Notes under the pieces: generated by a model | The model's input: only the letters and a program-made list of their open reading frames with translations | Databases searched by the model: none | Told to the model about the DNA's origin: nothing | Shown here: positions 27,058 to 35,933 of the stretch, in pieces | How positions within the stretch are numbered: the stretch's first letter is position 1 | Layout of the letters: every line of letters starts with the position of its first letter | Position numbers and translations under genes: made by a program | Assembly (NCBI RefSeq): GCF_002019735.1 | Contig: NZ_KV917378.1 | Span: 4,180,869-4,244,868 of the forward strand | Direction of reading: 5' to 3' | Source: Salipaludibacillus agaradhaerens | GTDB taxonomy: Bacteria; Bacillota; Bacilli; Bacillales; Salisediminibacteriaceae | Length of the DNA: 64,000 nt

Positions 27058-27663
27058 ATGGTTAAGACAGGTAATGCAACGATGACAACGGAAGAGATAA
27101 TACTCGAAACGGCGATTGATCTCATGGAAAAAAAGGGGTTTAAAGCAGTTACAACGAAGGAAATTGCTGCTGAATCTGGATTCAGTGAAATGACACTGTT
27201 TAGACATTTTGGTACAAAGCAAGCTCTCTTGGAGAGAGCAGTAGAAACACACTCTTATTTAATTGATATGAAAGCTATACTATATGATCATGTTAGCTAT
27301 AATTTGAAGGAAGATTTAAAGAGAGTAAGCGAAACCTATCATAAATATAATCAATACAATTATAAAATTGTGCTTCTTTCCTATCAAGAAAGACACACGC
27401 ATCCTTTTATTGGCGAACAAATATCAGAAAATCCTAAAAGGCTTAAAATGTATTTAGTAGATTATTTTAAAGAAATGCAAAAGCAAGGAAAGATGGTAGA
27501 CTGTAATGTGGAGGCTCAAGCGATGAATTTTTTGTGGATGAATTTAGGTTTCTTTATTGCCCGCCATCTTGGTGGACAAAAAGTCTCGCATATGCCCTTG
27601 GAATCTTTTATAGAAGAAAGTGTTACGTTATTCGTGCGAGGACTAGAAGTACGAGAACCTTAA
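27058..27663 (+). CDS. TetR-family regulator
   Basis: A 201-residue regulator with a classic HTH (LETAIDLMEKKGFKAVTTKE, ESGFSEMTLFRHFGTK) and a helical ligand domain. ATG 27058 is chosen because GGTGGTGAG lies 5 nt upstream; the GTG codons at 27046 and 27049 form part of that RBS. It has no adjacent target gene, so it may act elsewhere. Confidence 0.87.
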   Translation: MVKTGNATMTTEEIILETAIDLMEKKGFKAVTTKEIAAESGFSEMTLFRHFGTKQALLERAVETHSYLIDMKAILYDHVSYNLKEDLKRVSETYHKYNQYNYKIVLLSYQERHTHPFIGEQISENPKRLKMYLVDYFKEMQKQGKMVDCNVEAQAMNFLWMNLGFFIARHLGGQKVSHMPLESFIEESVTLFVRGLEVREP

Positions 27664-27706
27664 TTAAAATAAAAGTGATAAAGGTAGATGAAATGACTAG
27701 TGTTAA

Positions 27707-27741
27707 ACGAGACAAGAATGTTTACCTGTCTCGTTTTTTGC
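27707..27741 (+). terminator. Terminator after tetR
   Basis: ACGAGACA (27707-27714) pairs with TGTCTCGT (27727-27734), then TTTTT. Confidence 0.8.
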
Positions 27742-27829
27742 GTGAAGAAACTATTGCTGAATTATGCGAAGGACTTAAGATAAAAATTCCCGTCTGTTAT
27801 TGAGCGTTATAGATAATTTAGTGACGTGA

Positions 27830-28546
27830 TTAAATTGTACATTCCTCAAAGGGGCAATGACTACAACGCAAATGAGCTTGTAAGAAAGGCAAATCGTGAA
27901 TTGTAATATATTTTGTATTTACAGAGATGATTTTTTGTTTAATAAGTCTTTTTAAAATTCTATTAATACTTTCTCTTGTGGCTCCTACATAGTTAGCTAG
28001 TTCCTGATTCGTTATTTTACGATTAATAAGAATCCCTTGAGAGACTGGTTGGCCATATTCATTAGATAGCCTCACTAAAATAGAAAAAACAGCGCCTTGC
28101 TTTCCGCAGAAAACAAGGTCTCTAAATTGAGCCATCATGACTTGGTTTTCTTTGGAGAGCCATTTCATAAATGCTACCGCCAATTCTTCATGAGCTATGA
28201 GAAGACGCTCTAATTGGTTACAAGTAAAACGTAACAGCAAAGCTCCTTGGGTTACCTCTGCATTATATTGATATTTTAATGAATTAAATATGCTCAGTTC
28301 CCCAAGAAGATCATACTGTTTTTTCTTTTGTAGGAAAAAAACTTTTCCTTCTGCAGATGTTTTAGTAAGTCTTACTTGACCTTCTAAAATAAAATAAATA
28401 TGTTTAGGAACCTCGCCTTCATAAAAGATGATACTCTCTTTGTTCGCAGAAACTTCTGTTCCTTCTTTAACTAACAGTTCCTGCATTGATTCAGGGATCA
28501 AATCATAGAATGACAGGCGGTCCAGTTTTTTATCGGCGATAGGCAT
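27830..28546 (-). CDS. fnr: Fnr, oxygen-sensing Crp/Fnr-family regulator
   Basis: A 238-residue regulator, the same length as B. subtilis Fnr. It has an N-terminal cyclic-nucleotide-like beta roll, a dimer helix with FRDL (Asp143), an HTH (ELANYVGATRESINRILKRL), and a C-terminal CSHCPFEEC, i.e. Cys-x2-Cys-x4-Cys. In B. subtilis Fnr the [4Fe-4S] cluster is held by three C-terminal Cys plus an Asp in the dimer helix; both features are seen here. It should activate anaerobic genes when oxygen is absent. It is monocistronic, and the RBS AGGGG precedes the ATG. Confidence 0.93.
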   Translation of the reverse strand: MPIADKKLDRLSFYDLIPESMQELLVKEGTEVSANKESIIFYEGEVPKHIYFILEGQVRLTKTSAEGKVFFLQKKKQYDLLGELSIFNSLKYQYNAEVTQGALLLRFTCNQLERLLIAHEELAVAFMKWLSKENQVMMAQFRDLVFCGKQGAVFSILVRLSNEYGQPVSQGILINRKITNQELANYVGATRESINRILKRLIKQKIISVNTKYITIHDLPFLQAHLRCSHCPFEECTI

Positions 28547-28774
28547 AGGTTCTTCACCCCTCTAATAGTTGTTACCTCTTAGATGTTAATAAACAGGTCA
28601 TATGCTTATCCTATCACATAGAAAATAAGGCATAACGGTTAAATAAAGAATATTTTATTACATTTTCATATGGTTAGTAACTGAAGTCTTAGTGTGATAT
28701 ATAGCAGACTAATTGAAGTCTTGCAATTTATGACATTTAAGAAGAAAATAGAGAGGGAAAGGATGTGATGTGAT

Positions 28775-29440
28775 TTGCGATTACTAATTAGTGGATTTGA
28801 GCCATTTGGTAGCATGACCCGAAATCCCACTAGTGATTTAGTTAACTGGGTATCTAAACGGGGCTTTGGACAACATGTGACATTAGAGACATTAGTACTG
28901 CCGGTCGTTTACAAAGAATGCGACGTACAATTGATAAAGAAAGTAGAGGATTATCACCCAGACTTTGTAATTTGTTTAGGTGTAGCAGTAGGTAGATCAG
29001 CTATAAACCTTGAAAGAATTGCAATCAATCTTCAGGATTCTGCGGGAGAAGGTAGTATAGGAGATAATAGCGGAGATCGTCCTGTTAATAGAGTCATAGT
29101 TGAAGGTGGTCCTGATGGTATTTTTGCTACTCTTCCATTAGGGCGCCTATATCAAGCCTTGAAAAAGCAGTCTATTCCAGCTTATATCTCTAATAGCGCA
29201 GGAACCTACATATGTAACACTACCTTATATTCCCTCTTATATCATATTAAATTGAAGGAAATGAACATACAGGCAGGCTTTATCCATGTACCAGCTACCC
29301 CTGACATGGCAGTGAATAATCCAGCCTTATCAACGATGGCAATTGAAACACAACAAAAGGCGTTAAGTGTGATTATTAATACATTAATGAACGAGTATAT
29401 CTTTGATGATAACGATAAGGTAAAAGGTGATTGCATATGA
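28775..29440 (+). CDS. pcp: Pyrrolidone-carboxylate peptidase
   Basis: A 221-residue cysteine peptidase that removes N-terminal pyroglutamate. The start motif LLISGFEPFG is the family signature. The catalytic triad is Glu80 (NLERIAIN), Cys147 (GTYICN) and His171 (FIHVPATP). The start is TTG, with a stop codon just upstream in frame and AAAGGATGTG as RBS. Its 3' end overlaps the GIY-YIG gene by 4 bp. Confidence 0.94.
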   Translation: MRLLISGFEPFGSMTRNPTSDLVNWVSKRGFGQHVTLETLVLPVVYKECDVQLIKKVEDYHPDFVICLGVAVGRSAINLERIAINLQDSAGEGSIGDNSGDRPVNRVIVEGGPDGIFATLPLGRLYQALKKQSIPAYISNSAGTYICNTTLYSLLYHIKLKEMNIQAGFIHVPATPDMAVNNPALSTMAIETQQKALSVIINTLMNEYIFDDNDKVKGDCI

Positions 29441-29856
29441 CGATTGGAATGATAGATGATAACCATCAATTATATGTCCTAAATTTGAAACTTAGTCACA
29501 ACACGCACATCCTTATAGGGAAAAGGGAAGTCTACTTTTCAGAAGGATTTTACGTCTATATTGGAAGTGGAATAAGAAATATCCGGAAACGTGTTGAAAG
29601 GCATTATAAAGTGGAAAAAAGAAAGCATTGGCACATAGATTATATTAGAGAATACGCCGAATGGCTAAATGCTTGTACCTTTCCTCTGGGTGATGGAGAG
29701 TGTGCTCTGAAAAAGTTGGTACAAAAGGCAACAGGTGGGACGGTGGAAGTGAAAAAAATAGGGTCATCTGATTGTGGATGTGACAGTCACTTTTTAAAAG
29801 TGACATCGCCCTTTCAACCTTGTCTCCTCAGCGCGCAGCCCTTTACAAACTCTTAA
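29437..29856 (+). CDS. DUF123/GIY-YIG nuclease-like protein
   Basis: A 139-residue protein of the DUF123 type: YVYIGSG corresponds to GIY-YIG, followed by RKRVERHYKVEKRKHWHIDY, ECALKKLV and GSSDCGCDSHF near the end, all hallmarks of the family. Members occur alone or fused to endonuclease III. Nuclease activity is not established for all of them. ATG 29437 has AAAGGTGA upstream and overlaps the pcp stop by 4 bp, so the genes are coupled. Confidence 0.85.
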   Translation: MTIGMIDDNHQLYVLNLKLSHNTHILIGKREVYFSEGFYVYIGSGIRNIRKRVERHYKVEKRKHWHIDYIREYAEWLNACTFPLGDGECALKKLVQKATGGTVEVKKIGSSDCGCDSHFLKVTSPFQPCLLSAQPFTNS

Positions 29857-29945
29857 TGTTAAAATACAGCCAGTCTTCTTTTGAAGTGTGGATAAACATG
29901 CTAATATATAAGTGGAATCTTATATAATGAGTAGGAGGCAACATG

Positions 29946-30365
29946 ATGACGAAGCCAATTATTTATTTTTTGTGTACAGGTAATTCTTGCAGAAGTCAAA
30001 TGGCGGAAGCTTGGGGGAATCATTATTTGGGTGATAAATGGGATGTTTATTCAGCTGGTATTGAAGCACATGGTGTAAATCCGAAAGCTATTCAAGCAAT
30101 GGATGAAGTAGGGATTGATATTTCTAATCAGACCTCAGATATTATTGATCAAGGCTTACTTGAAAAAGCAGATTTAGTTGTGACTTTATGTGGACATGCC
30201 AATGATGTTTGTCCAGCAACACCTAAAAATAAAGATCGTGTCCATTGGGGCTTTGATGACCCAGCTAAAGCCGAAGGAACTGAGGACGAAAAGTGGTATG
30301 TTTTCCAAACTGTAAGAGATGAGATAGGAGACAGAATTAAAAAATTTAAAGAGACAGGGAAATAA
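29946..30365 (+). CDS. arsC: Arsenate reductase (thioredoxin-coupled)
   Basis: A 139-residue low-molecular-weight phosphatase-fold enzyme reducing arsenate to arsenite. From the second ATG the P-loop Cys10 (CTGNSCRS) and the redox pair Cys82/Cys89 (LCGHANDVC) have exactly the B. subtilis ArsC numbering. RBS GTAGGAGG serves either ATG (29943 or 29946). No arsR, arsB or acr3 is nearby, so it is an orphan; the exporter must be elsewhere. Confidence 0.94.
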   Translation: MTKPIIYFLCTGNSCRSQMAEAWGNHYLGDKWDVYSAGIEAHGVNPKAIQAMDEVGIDISNQTSDIIDQGLLEKADLVVTLCGHANDVCPATPKNKDRVHWGFDDPAKAEGTEDEKWYVFQTVRDEIGDRIKKFKETGK

Positions 30366-30386
30366 TGACGGGTTATCATTATAAGT

Positions 30387-30425
30387 AAAAGGCTCAGTCC
30401 ATAGTTCTAGGACGAGCCTTTTTTA
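30387..30425 (+). terminator. Terminator after arsC
   Basis: AAGGCTCAGTCC pairs with GGACGAGCCTT (one mismatch), followed by a T run. Confidence 0.85.
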
Positions 30426-30444
30426 GTGATATTTCAGCACAAGA

Positions 30445-30543
30445 AAACGATTCATAAAACGCCCGTCTCAAAATAGAGTAGAGATAAATCTATTTAGGCG
30501 GGAGAGAAGGAACTCTAATGTCCTGAATAAAGGTACGTTTTAT
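30445..30543 (+). repeat. Dispersed repeat, copy G (single-hairpin form)
   Basis: ATAAAACGCCCGTCTCAAAA, TAGATAGAG-like core, AAATCTATTTAGGCGGGAG, TAATGTCCTGAATAAAGG, ACGTTTTATT. The second hairpin is absent. It lies between convergent arsC and the pterin dehydratase gene. Confidence 0.9.
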
Positions 30544-30563
30544 TACACAGTTGAATATGAGTG

Positions 30564-30854
30564 TTAAGTATACCGTAAGTATGTTCGGTCGTATGCGTGA
30601 GCTGCTTCAAAATCTTTCTGAGTTAAACCACCTTTGTCAAGAGTGCTTAACTTAATTGTTACAGTCGTGTGATTAATAATCATGTAAGGGTGGTGCTGAC
30701 GGTCTTCAGCCAAATCAGCTATTTCATTAATAAATTGCATTGCTTTCGGAAAAGTTGGCAGGTTGTACTGTTTTTTTATCCAAGTTTCATCTTCAAGTTC
30801 CCACTTTTGAGAATCTCTTAAACTCGCTTGAATCTCTTCATGTGATAAAACCAC
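30564..30854 (-). CDS. Pterin-4a-carbinolamine dehydratase
   Basis: A 96-residue PCD/DCoH-family enzyme that dehydrates 4a-hydroxytetrahydrobiopterin. The signature EDRQHHPYMIINHTTVTIKL holds the conserved His pair, followed by TLDKGGLTQKDFEAA. Length is normal. RBS GGGAGGCGA precedes the ATG. No aromatic amino acid hydroxylase is adjacent. Confidence 0.92.
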   Translation of the reverse strand: MVLSHEEIQASLRDSQKWELEDETWIKKQYNLPTFPKAMQFINEIADLAEDRQHHPYMIINHTTVTIKLSTLDKGGLTQKDFEAAHAYDRTYLRYT

Positions 30855-31120
30855 AACTCATCGCCTCCCATTTCAATTATATATTGCCATCATATCAAAT
30901 CTCCTATTTCAATAAAAGGCAAACAAAAGTTTTATTGGCTATCTAGAGAGCTAAAAAGAAAAGATATGTAAAAATATATGAAAACCAAAAAAAGATTTAA
31001 ATTTAAGAAATTGTGACGATATAATGACTAACTAGTTCTAAAGACTGTGTTTTTTTCCTTTGCTTTTGTATATTATAGTGAAATATATATCGTTAGGAAA
31101 GGATTTTCGTAACATGATAT

Positions 31121-31278
31121 CGTTTATCCCACACTTAAGGCAGTAAAATCCCCGCCTGAAAACTAAAGAATATCGAAAAGTTAAGGTGGGGGATAAACTG
31201 TCCCTAAAGTTCCGATAAGTTAAACTAACAATCAGTGGGGGGGAAGGAAAACTCCCACTGATTGAAGCTTAGCTTTTG
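31121..31278 (+). repeat. Dispersed repeat, copy H (variant subfamily)
   Basis: Begins CGTTTATCCCACACTTAAGG and contains CCCCGCCTGAAAACTAAAG, AAGGTGGGGGATAAACTGTC and CCGATAAGTTAAACTAAC, then the family second hairpin AATCAGTGGGG with CCCACTGATTGAAG. It shares the right part with copy N (minus). It is upstream of the EAL gene. Confidence 0.85.
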
Positions 31279-31465
31279 ATAGATTGACGGCCATAAGGGT
31301 GGGGTTTTCCTATGCGTGATTTGAATTTCGTTTAGTGAAAGTAATGATAGCTATCAATTTAGCATGAACGTCTATACCTTATAAAGGAATTGCTGAGTTT
31401 AGTTTTAAAGAATAGGTATGGCAAGATAAAGTAGTGTGAATTACTCCAGAAAGTAGGTGTTTAAC

Positions 31466-32503
31466 GTGGAAGCAGAAAGTGTTTATCGAGGGGAAATTCC
31501 ATTAGTGAATAAAGGGAGATTATTACTCCAAATAGAGGATGAGATGATAGCTCGCCAATTGAAAGCACGATTGGTGGTAGTAGGTGTAGAGCTTGTATTG
31601 GATGGCATCTGGTTACAAATTAAATATTCCTCATGGGTTCAACTTCAACGGTGTATTGGGCTAGTACAGATGATTTTAACCGATAAACAAATGGAAGTAT
31701 ATGAGGGTAGTTTGTTAGGAGAAGTGAGGTCAGACGATTATCGAAAAGTAACACTTCCACTTAGCCAGCTTTCTCTTATTATTGAGAATCCATCGTTTGT
31801 CAAAATAATTCAAGAAAAACTATTTCAATCTTATATGCAGCCAATCATCTCATCGAAAGAGCGAATCATTACCGGTTATGAATTTCTTTTACGGCCAAAC
31901 AGTAAGGTCTATCCTTTTGTACCAACAGATCTTTTCATGTTTGCCCAGCATGCTGGTTTACAGAATATGTTAGATAGCCAATCGAGAATTAATGCTATAA
32001 GAACAGGGGCACAAATGTTATCAGAGGGAATGAAGTATTTCATTAACTTTTTACCATCTTCCATTAATGATCCTATCCAGTGTTTAAAAAGCACATTTAA
32101 GGCCGTAGAAGATTACCGTGTGAATCCATCGGACTTAGTTTTTGAAGTGGTAGAAACAGAAAAGATTTTTGACATTAACCATCTTAGAAATATCTTTCAA
32201 TTTTATAGGCAGGAAGGCGTTAAAGTAGCATTAGATGATGTGGGAGCAGGGTATTCTACTTATGAAATATTAAAGCAATTAGTACCTGATTATGTCAAGA
32301 TTGATCCAACACTTATTCATAAGTGCCATTTAAGTGAGAGGAAAATGAATGATATTAAATACTTGCGAAATATTTCACAGCAATTAGGTATCATTTTACT
32401 AGCTGAAGGTGTGGAATCAGCCGAGGAATTTGCAGCTGTGGAGCCATTTGTAGATTTAGTACAGGGTTTTTACTTCGGCAAGCCAATTAGAAATCCAGCT
32501 TAA
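31466..32503 (+). CDS. EAL-domain cyclic-di-GMP protein
   Basis: A protein of about 345 residues with an N-terminal domain of about 115 residues that I cannot name. The EAL domain follows: EFLLRP (EFL variant), NFLPSSI, EVVETE, DDVGAGYS, KIDPTL and AEGVES. The Glu, Asn, Glu, Asp-Asp, Lys and Glu residues for metal and c-di-GMP binding are all present, so phosphodiesterase activity is plausible. GTG 31466 is preferred, with AAGTAGGTG upstream; GTG 31457 overlaps that RBS. Confidence 0.85.
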   Translation: MEAESVYRGEIPLVNKGRLLLQIEDEMIARQLKARLVVVGVELVLDGIWLQIKYSSWVQLQRCIGLVQMILTDKQMEVYEGSLLGEVRSDDYRKVTLPLSQLSLIIENPSFVKIIQEKLFQSYMQPIISSKERIITGYEFLLRPNSKVYPFVPTDLFMFAQHAGLQNMLDSQSRINAIRTGAQMLSEGMKYFINFLPSSINDPIQCLKSTFKAVEDYRVNPSDLVFEVVETEKIFDINHLRNIFQFYRQEGVKVALDDVGAGYSTYEILKQLVPDYVKIDPTLIHKCHLSERKMNDIKYLRNISQQLGIILLAEGVESAEEFAAVEPFVDLVQGFYFGKPIRNPA

Positions 32504-32598
32504 TTAAGGTTTGTCTGTATTGATAGTACTCCTTTGTTACTCGGGAATTAACACTAAACAATTACCTTCGTAATGATGACCTCAGAGCAAACCTTAAT
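32503..32598. repeat. Small segment bounded by 11-bp inverted repeats
   Basis: ATTAAGGTTTG (32503-32513) and CAAACCTTAAT (32588-32598) are perfect inverted repeats around 74 bp. The left arm begins at the last base of the EAL stop codon. It could be a long-range stem or a tiny mobile remnant. Confidence 0.4.
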
Positions 32599-32731
32599 GT
32601 CAGCATATTTTCTAGTATACATATTACATAAACTGAAAAAAGCATCTTATAGTCTAATTGAAAAAAAGGCTGTGTTCGCGTTTATAAATAAGAAACTGTT
32701 TTATTAAATGAGATGATAATTATTCCTCTGT

Positions 32732-33427
32732 TTACAAGTTCATTGTTGGGGTAATGTAAGCCATATTCCCCGTAACTAACAGTAACCCCAGAATGATTAA
32801 AATCGCCCCACTTAGGATGGATATGACATGGATATGTTTTTGTAAAAATTTCAAAACAGTAAGACTTGCACTTCCTGCAACACCAATTATAATAAACGGG
32901 ATACCGAGGCCAAGACCATACACACTTAAAAGACCTCCCCCTTGCCAAATGGTTTCTGAGTCAGCAGCCATAATTAAAATAGAACTGAGCATTGGACCAA
33001 TACATGGTGTCCATCCGAAACCGAACGCCATGCCCATTAAGGCAACACTAACAAGCCCACCTTTTTTCTGAAAGGCTTTATGAAACCGAACTTCCTTATT
33101 GAACAATTGAAATTTGAGTAGGCCTAGTAAATGTAAGCCAAATAAAATGACGATGAATCCAAAAAAACGAGATAGAAAGTCAGAAAAGGCAGGTGTAAAT
33201 AAATTTCCTGCTGCTGTTGCACCCATTCCTATTAACAGCAAAGGGATAATTAACCCTACTACAAAGGCTAATGTCCGAGGAACGATTTTAAATCGTGTTG
33301 CTTTTGTACCGTGTAAATCAGTAAGTGATATTCCTGTGATTACGGCAATATAGCTAGGAATAAGGGGAAGGATGCAAGCTGAAGCGAATGATAAAAAGCC
33401 CGCTGAAAAAGCTAGCCAGATAGTCAT
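32732..33427 (-). CDS. ccdA: CcdA-type thiol-disulfide membrane protein
   Basis: A 231-residue protein with about six helices that passes electrons across the membrane to extracytoplasmic thiols, used for cytochrome c maturation or sporulation. The family Cys residues appear in the first helix (SFASACILPLIPSY) and in GWTPCIGPMLSS near the middle. Its start overlaps the stop of the upstream redoxin gene by 4 bp, so the two form a redox pair. Confidence 0.9.
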   Translation of the reverse strand: MTIWLAFSAGFLSFASACILPLIPSYIAVITGISLTDLHGTKATRFKIVPRTLAFVVGLIIPLLLIGMGATAAGNLFTPAFSDFLSRFFGFIVILFGLHLLGLLKFQLFNKEVRFHKAFQKKGGLVSVALMGMAFGFGWTPCIGPMLSSILIMAADSETIWQGGGLLSVYGLGLGIPFIIIGVAGSASLTVLKFLQKHIHVISILSGAILIILGLLLVTGNMAYITPTMNL

Positions 33428-33960
33428 TGGTTATCTGGATCACTTTCATGATGATAGGATTCATACGCTTCTTCATACCTTTGCCCTAGCTCTTCGCTTG
33501 TAGCGATAATATATGGATGAGTTCCTAATTCGTTCCCCTTTTCATCGAAAAAAACATAAGTTGGAGAGACAGAAACGTTGTAATAATTAGCTAAATCACG
33601 CTTCGGGTCAACTCCCCACAGATGAGTCGCTTTATATTCATTCTCAAACTTATCAAGGATTTCCCTTTCTTTGCCGAAAAACACGATCGTAATGACCTCA
33701 ATGTCACTCTGACTGGCGATGAATTCTTGAATAAATGGCATTGAGTAGCTGCAACATTCACATGGCACAGCAACAAACTGCAAGATCGTTTTTTTCTGTC
33801 CAATATAATTTTCTAAATTAATCGGTTCTTCACCATTAATTCTATTTACGGTTGTAACATTTTCAGAACTGTCATTGAAAAAAAATGAATAAGCAGTATA
33901 CCCCATACCTGCTAAAATAAAAATAATTAAAATAACGCCTATTTTGTTCAATCTTCTCAA
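33424..33960 (-). CDS. Membrane-anchored redoxin (AhpC/TSA or ResA-like)
   Basis: A 178-residue protein with an N-terminal anchor (residues 7-26) and a thioredoxin-fold domain. The active site reads VPCECCSYS: Cys67-Glu-Cys69-Cys70, so Cys67 and Cys70 form the CxxC with an extra Cys between them. A late SVSPTYVFF supplies the cis-Pro, and LWGVDPKRDLANYYNV is redoxin-like. It is the natural electron acceptor of the CcdA protein encoded downstream with a 4-bp overlap. Confidence 0.82.
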   Translation of the reverse strand: MRRLNKIGVILIIFILAGMGYTAYSFFFNDSSENVTTVNRINGEEPINLENYIGQKKTILQFVAVPCECCSYSMPFIQEFIASQSDIEVITIVFFGKEREILDKFENEYKATHLWGVDPKRDLANYYNVSVSPTYVFFDEKGNELGTHPYIIATSEELGQRYEEAYESYHHESDPDNQ

Positions 33961-34063
33961 CTCCCCAATTTGAGCTACACGTCATGTTTAAAGATAGCAG
34001 TAAAAGCTTACATTTTATATAATAAAGATAGTTTTATCTTATATGATAGAGGGGAAGAGGAGA

Positions 34064-34501
34064 ATGCTTAAAATCGTCAATTTCATGACAATTACCATTA
34101 TCGTCACAGTATTAATAGTTGGTTGTAGGTCGACAGCTTCATCTGATGTAACAGTAACCTTTTTACAAGACGGGGACACTTTTGAAACAGGGGAATTTCA
34201 TACTTTCGAAGTAAGGTTAATGGATGAAACTGGGGAGCCTATCGAAGTTGATAATGTACAGATACATATTAATATGGAAAGGATGAATCATCCAATGACA
34301 GGGACGATGAGAATGGATGATGATGGAACTTATTCTGTAGAATTACCTCTTGCAATGGAAGGAGAGTGGTATGTGGATGTGACCACTTTGTTAGAGGATG
34401 AAGAAAGCATTGAAAGATTTTATATTCATGCTGAAGGGGAAATGGCTGAAGATTATATGAGAGGGTTTGATGCGGATAAAGGAGAAGTGCCTAATCATTA
34501 G
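34064..34501 (+). CDS. YtkA-like lipoprotein
   Basis: About 145 residues. A signal peptide ends LIVGC (lipidated Cys), followed by a single beta-sandwich domain of the YtkA/FixH type (VTFLQDGDTFETGEFHTFEV, then MTGTMRMDDDGTYSVELPL, EGEWYVDV). ATG 34064 is chosen for GAGGGGAAGAGGAG upstream. Such domains occur near copper and cytochrome-oxidase genes; the role here is unknown. It is probably co-transcribed with the quinone reductase gene 12 bp downstream. Confidence 0.8.
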   Translation: MLKIVNFMTITIIVTVLIVGCRSTASSDVTVTFLQDGDTFETGEFHTFEVRLMDETGEPIEVDNVQIHINMERMNHPMTGTMRMDDDGTYSVELPLAMEGEWYVDVTTLLEDEESIERFYIHAEGEMAEDYMRGFDADKGEVPNH

Positions 34502-34513
34502 AGGGGGGTTAAA

Positions 34514-35098
34514 ATGAATTATTTTATTATCTTCATGCATCCTTCTGAAGATAGCTTCAATGGAGCGATTTTACGAGAAGTAACTAGTCAATTGGAACAT
34601 GAAAATCACGATGTAAACGTGTTGAAATTAAGTAATGATTGGTTCAACCCGTATTTGTCAAAGGAAGAATATGAAGCTAGTTTACAGGGAGTTTATCCTC
34701 CAATTATTGCTCAGGAACACGATAATATCCGCCAAGCAGACAGGCTCATTTTTATATTTCCTCTTTGGTGGGGAGGGTTTCCATCTATTGGTAAAGGCTA
34801 TATAGATCGGGTATTTTCATATGGTTTTGCTTATGAATTGGATGGTGAAGAGCCTATTCCACTGTTAAAAGATAAAAAAGCTTCACTCATTTTTACTACT
34901 GGGACGCCAGAGAGAGACTTTAAAACTTCTGGTTTATATGAGAATACTGTAGAGTTAATAAATAAAAGTATTTTTCAATTTTGTGGGATAACGTTAGATG
35001 GTGTTTTACATTTTGGAGATGTGATTCAAGTCTCTGAGGAAACGCGCCAAAAAATGCTACAAGCAACTCGTGAGTTTACTAATAAACTATCCAGTTGA
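34514..35098 (+). CDS. NAD(P)H quinone oxidoreductase, flavodoxin fold
   Basis: A 194-residue flavoprotein of the NQO/YwrO/MdaB group. It has FIIFMHPSEDSFNGAILRE for the FMN phosphate loop, FPLWWGGFPSIGKGYIDRVF as the conserved middle motif, and FTTGTPERDF. It would reduce quinones by two electrons to limit oxidative stress. RBS GAGGGGGG is immediately upstream. Confidence 0.9.
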   Translation: MNYFIIFMHPSEDSFNGAILREVTSQLEHENHDVNVLKLSNDWFNPYLSKEEYEASLQGVYPPIIAQEHDNIRQADRLIFIFPLWWGGFPSIGKGYIDRVFSYGFAYELDGEEPIPLLKDKKASLIFTTGTPERDFKTSGLYENTVELINKSIFQFCGITLDGVLHFGDVIQVSEETRQKMLQATREFTNKLSS

Positions 35099-35403
35099 TA
35101 CTTCATAAAAGTATGTTTTGCAATGGAAGCTGATCGTTGTGATAGCAATGCTAAAACAAGCATAGACGTAATATTGGTAGGAGTGTGCTTTTACTAGGAA
35201 ACATTTGGGACGCTGAAGGTTTAGTAATTACAATGTACCAGGTTGGCATAAAAGATAAATCACGGCTAAAGATGCATCTAACTAAACCAACTAACGTGTG
35301 GCACGGCCAATTTCCTAAACATATGCACAATTATACGCCCTTTTCATATTATGAAGTGTGTCAGCTTGACATGAGACGTTAAATTAAGGAAAGGGGTTTA
35401 AAC

Positions 35404-35841
35404 ATGGCGTGCAATTGTAACCAAAATGCTTCACATCCACACTATGTCCCTCATCACCAACAGATGGCAGGACATAGTGCGCACCCGATGCAACAGCCTC
35501 AAGGAATGATGCCGATGCAAGACCAGACGATGTACGGTTATCCGATGCACCAACAACCTCATTATCCATCTGCTGTAGCAGGACAACAGGGACATGGGGG
35601 CTACGATCCAAGTGCACTATATCAAACGCCTACAACTATGCAAATGCAGCAACCTATGCAGCAGATGGGGCAATATCCACAGCAAATGAATTGGCAGGAT
35701 ATGCAAGCTTATGGAGGGTATCCATCTCATCCAGGACAGCAGCAAATGATGAGTCAACCTCAATACATGCCTCAACACGGTCATGGTGTCATGCCTGCTA
35801 CAGGTTACGTTCCTGAGGAACACGATGATGATTTTGAGTAA
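35404..35841 (+). CDS. Met/Gln/His/Pro/Tyr-rich protein, possible spore coat protein
   Basis: A 145-residue low-complexity protein starting MACNCNQNASHPHYVPHHQQ. It has repeated QPMQQM, YPMHQQPHYP and GGYPSHPGQQQ stretches and ends with an acidic EEHDDDFE. RBS AAGGAAAGGGG lies upstream. The composition and short Cys-containing N terminus resemble spore coat or exosporium proteins such as CotD-like ones, but there is no domain to prove this. A strong terminator follows 18 bp after the stop. Confidence 0.75.
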   Translation: MACNCNQNASHPHYVPHHQQMAGHSAHPMQQPQGMMPMQDQTMYGYPMHQQPHYPSAVAGQQGHGGYDPSALYQTPTTMQMQQPMQQMGQYPQQMNWQDMQAYGGYPSHPGQQQMMSQPQYMPQHGHGVMPATGYVPEEHDDDFE

Positions 35842-35859
35842 TCATACTGGGTAAGAAAG

Positions 35860-35888
35860 AAGGCATCGACTGAGTCGATGCCTTTTCA
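35860..35888 (+). terminator. Terminator
   Basis: AAGGCATCGAC (35860-35870) pairs perfectly with GTCGATGCCTT (35874-35884), followed by TTC. It also serves as the convergent boundary to the minus-strand lipoprotein gene. Confidence 0.8.
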
Positions 35889-35933
35889 TCGGCTTTAGCA
35901 AAGTTAACGTAAAGGCCGATACAATTAATCACA

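Noticed and set aside
31022-31110. Strong promoter upstream of repeat copy H
   Set aside because: Several AT-rich hexamers are possible, but none has both elements at a proper spacing.
35185-35382. 65-codon plus-strand ORF before the Met/Gln-rich gene
   Set aside because: The GTG start is one base from the AGGAG, too close for initiation, and no family is recognised.
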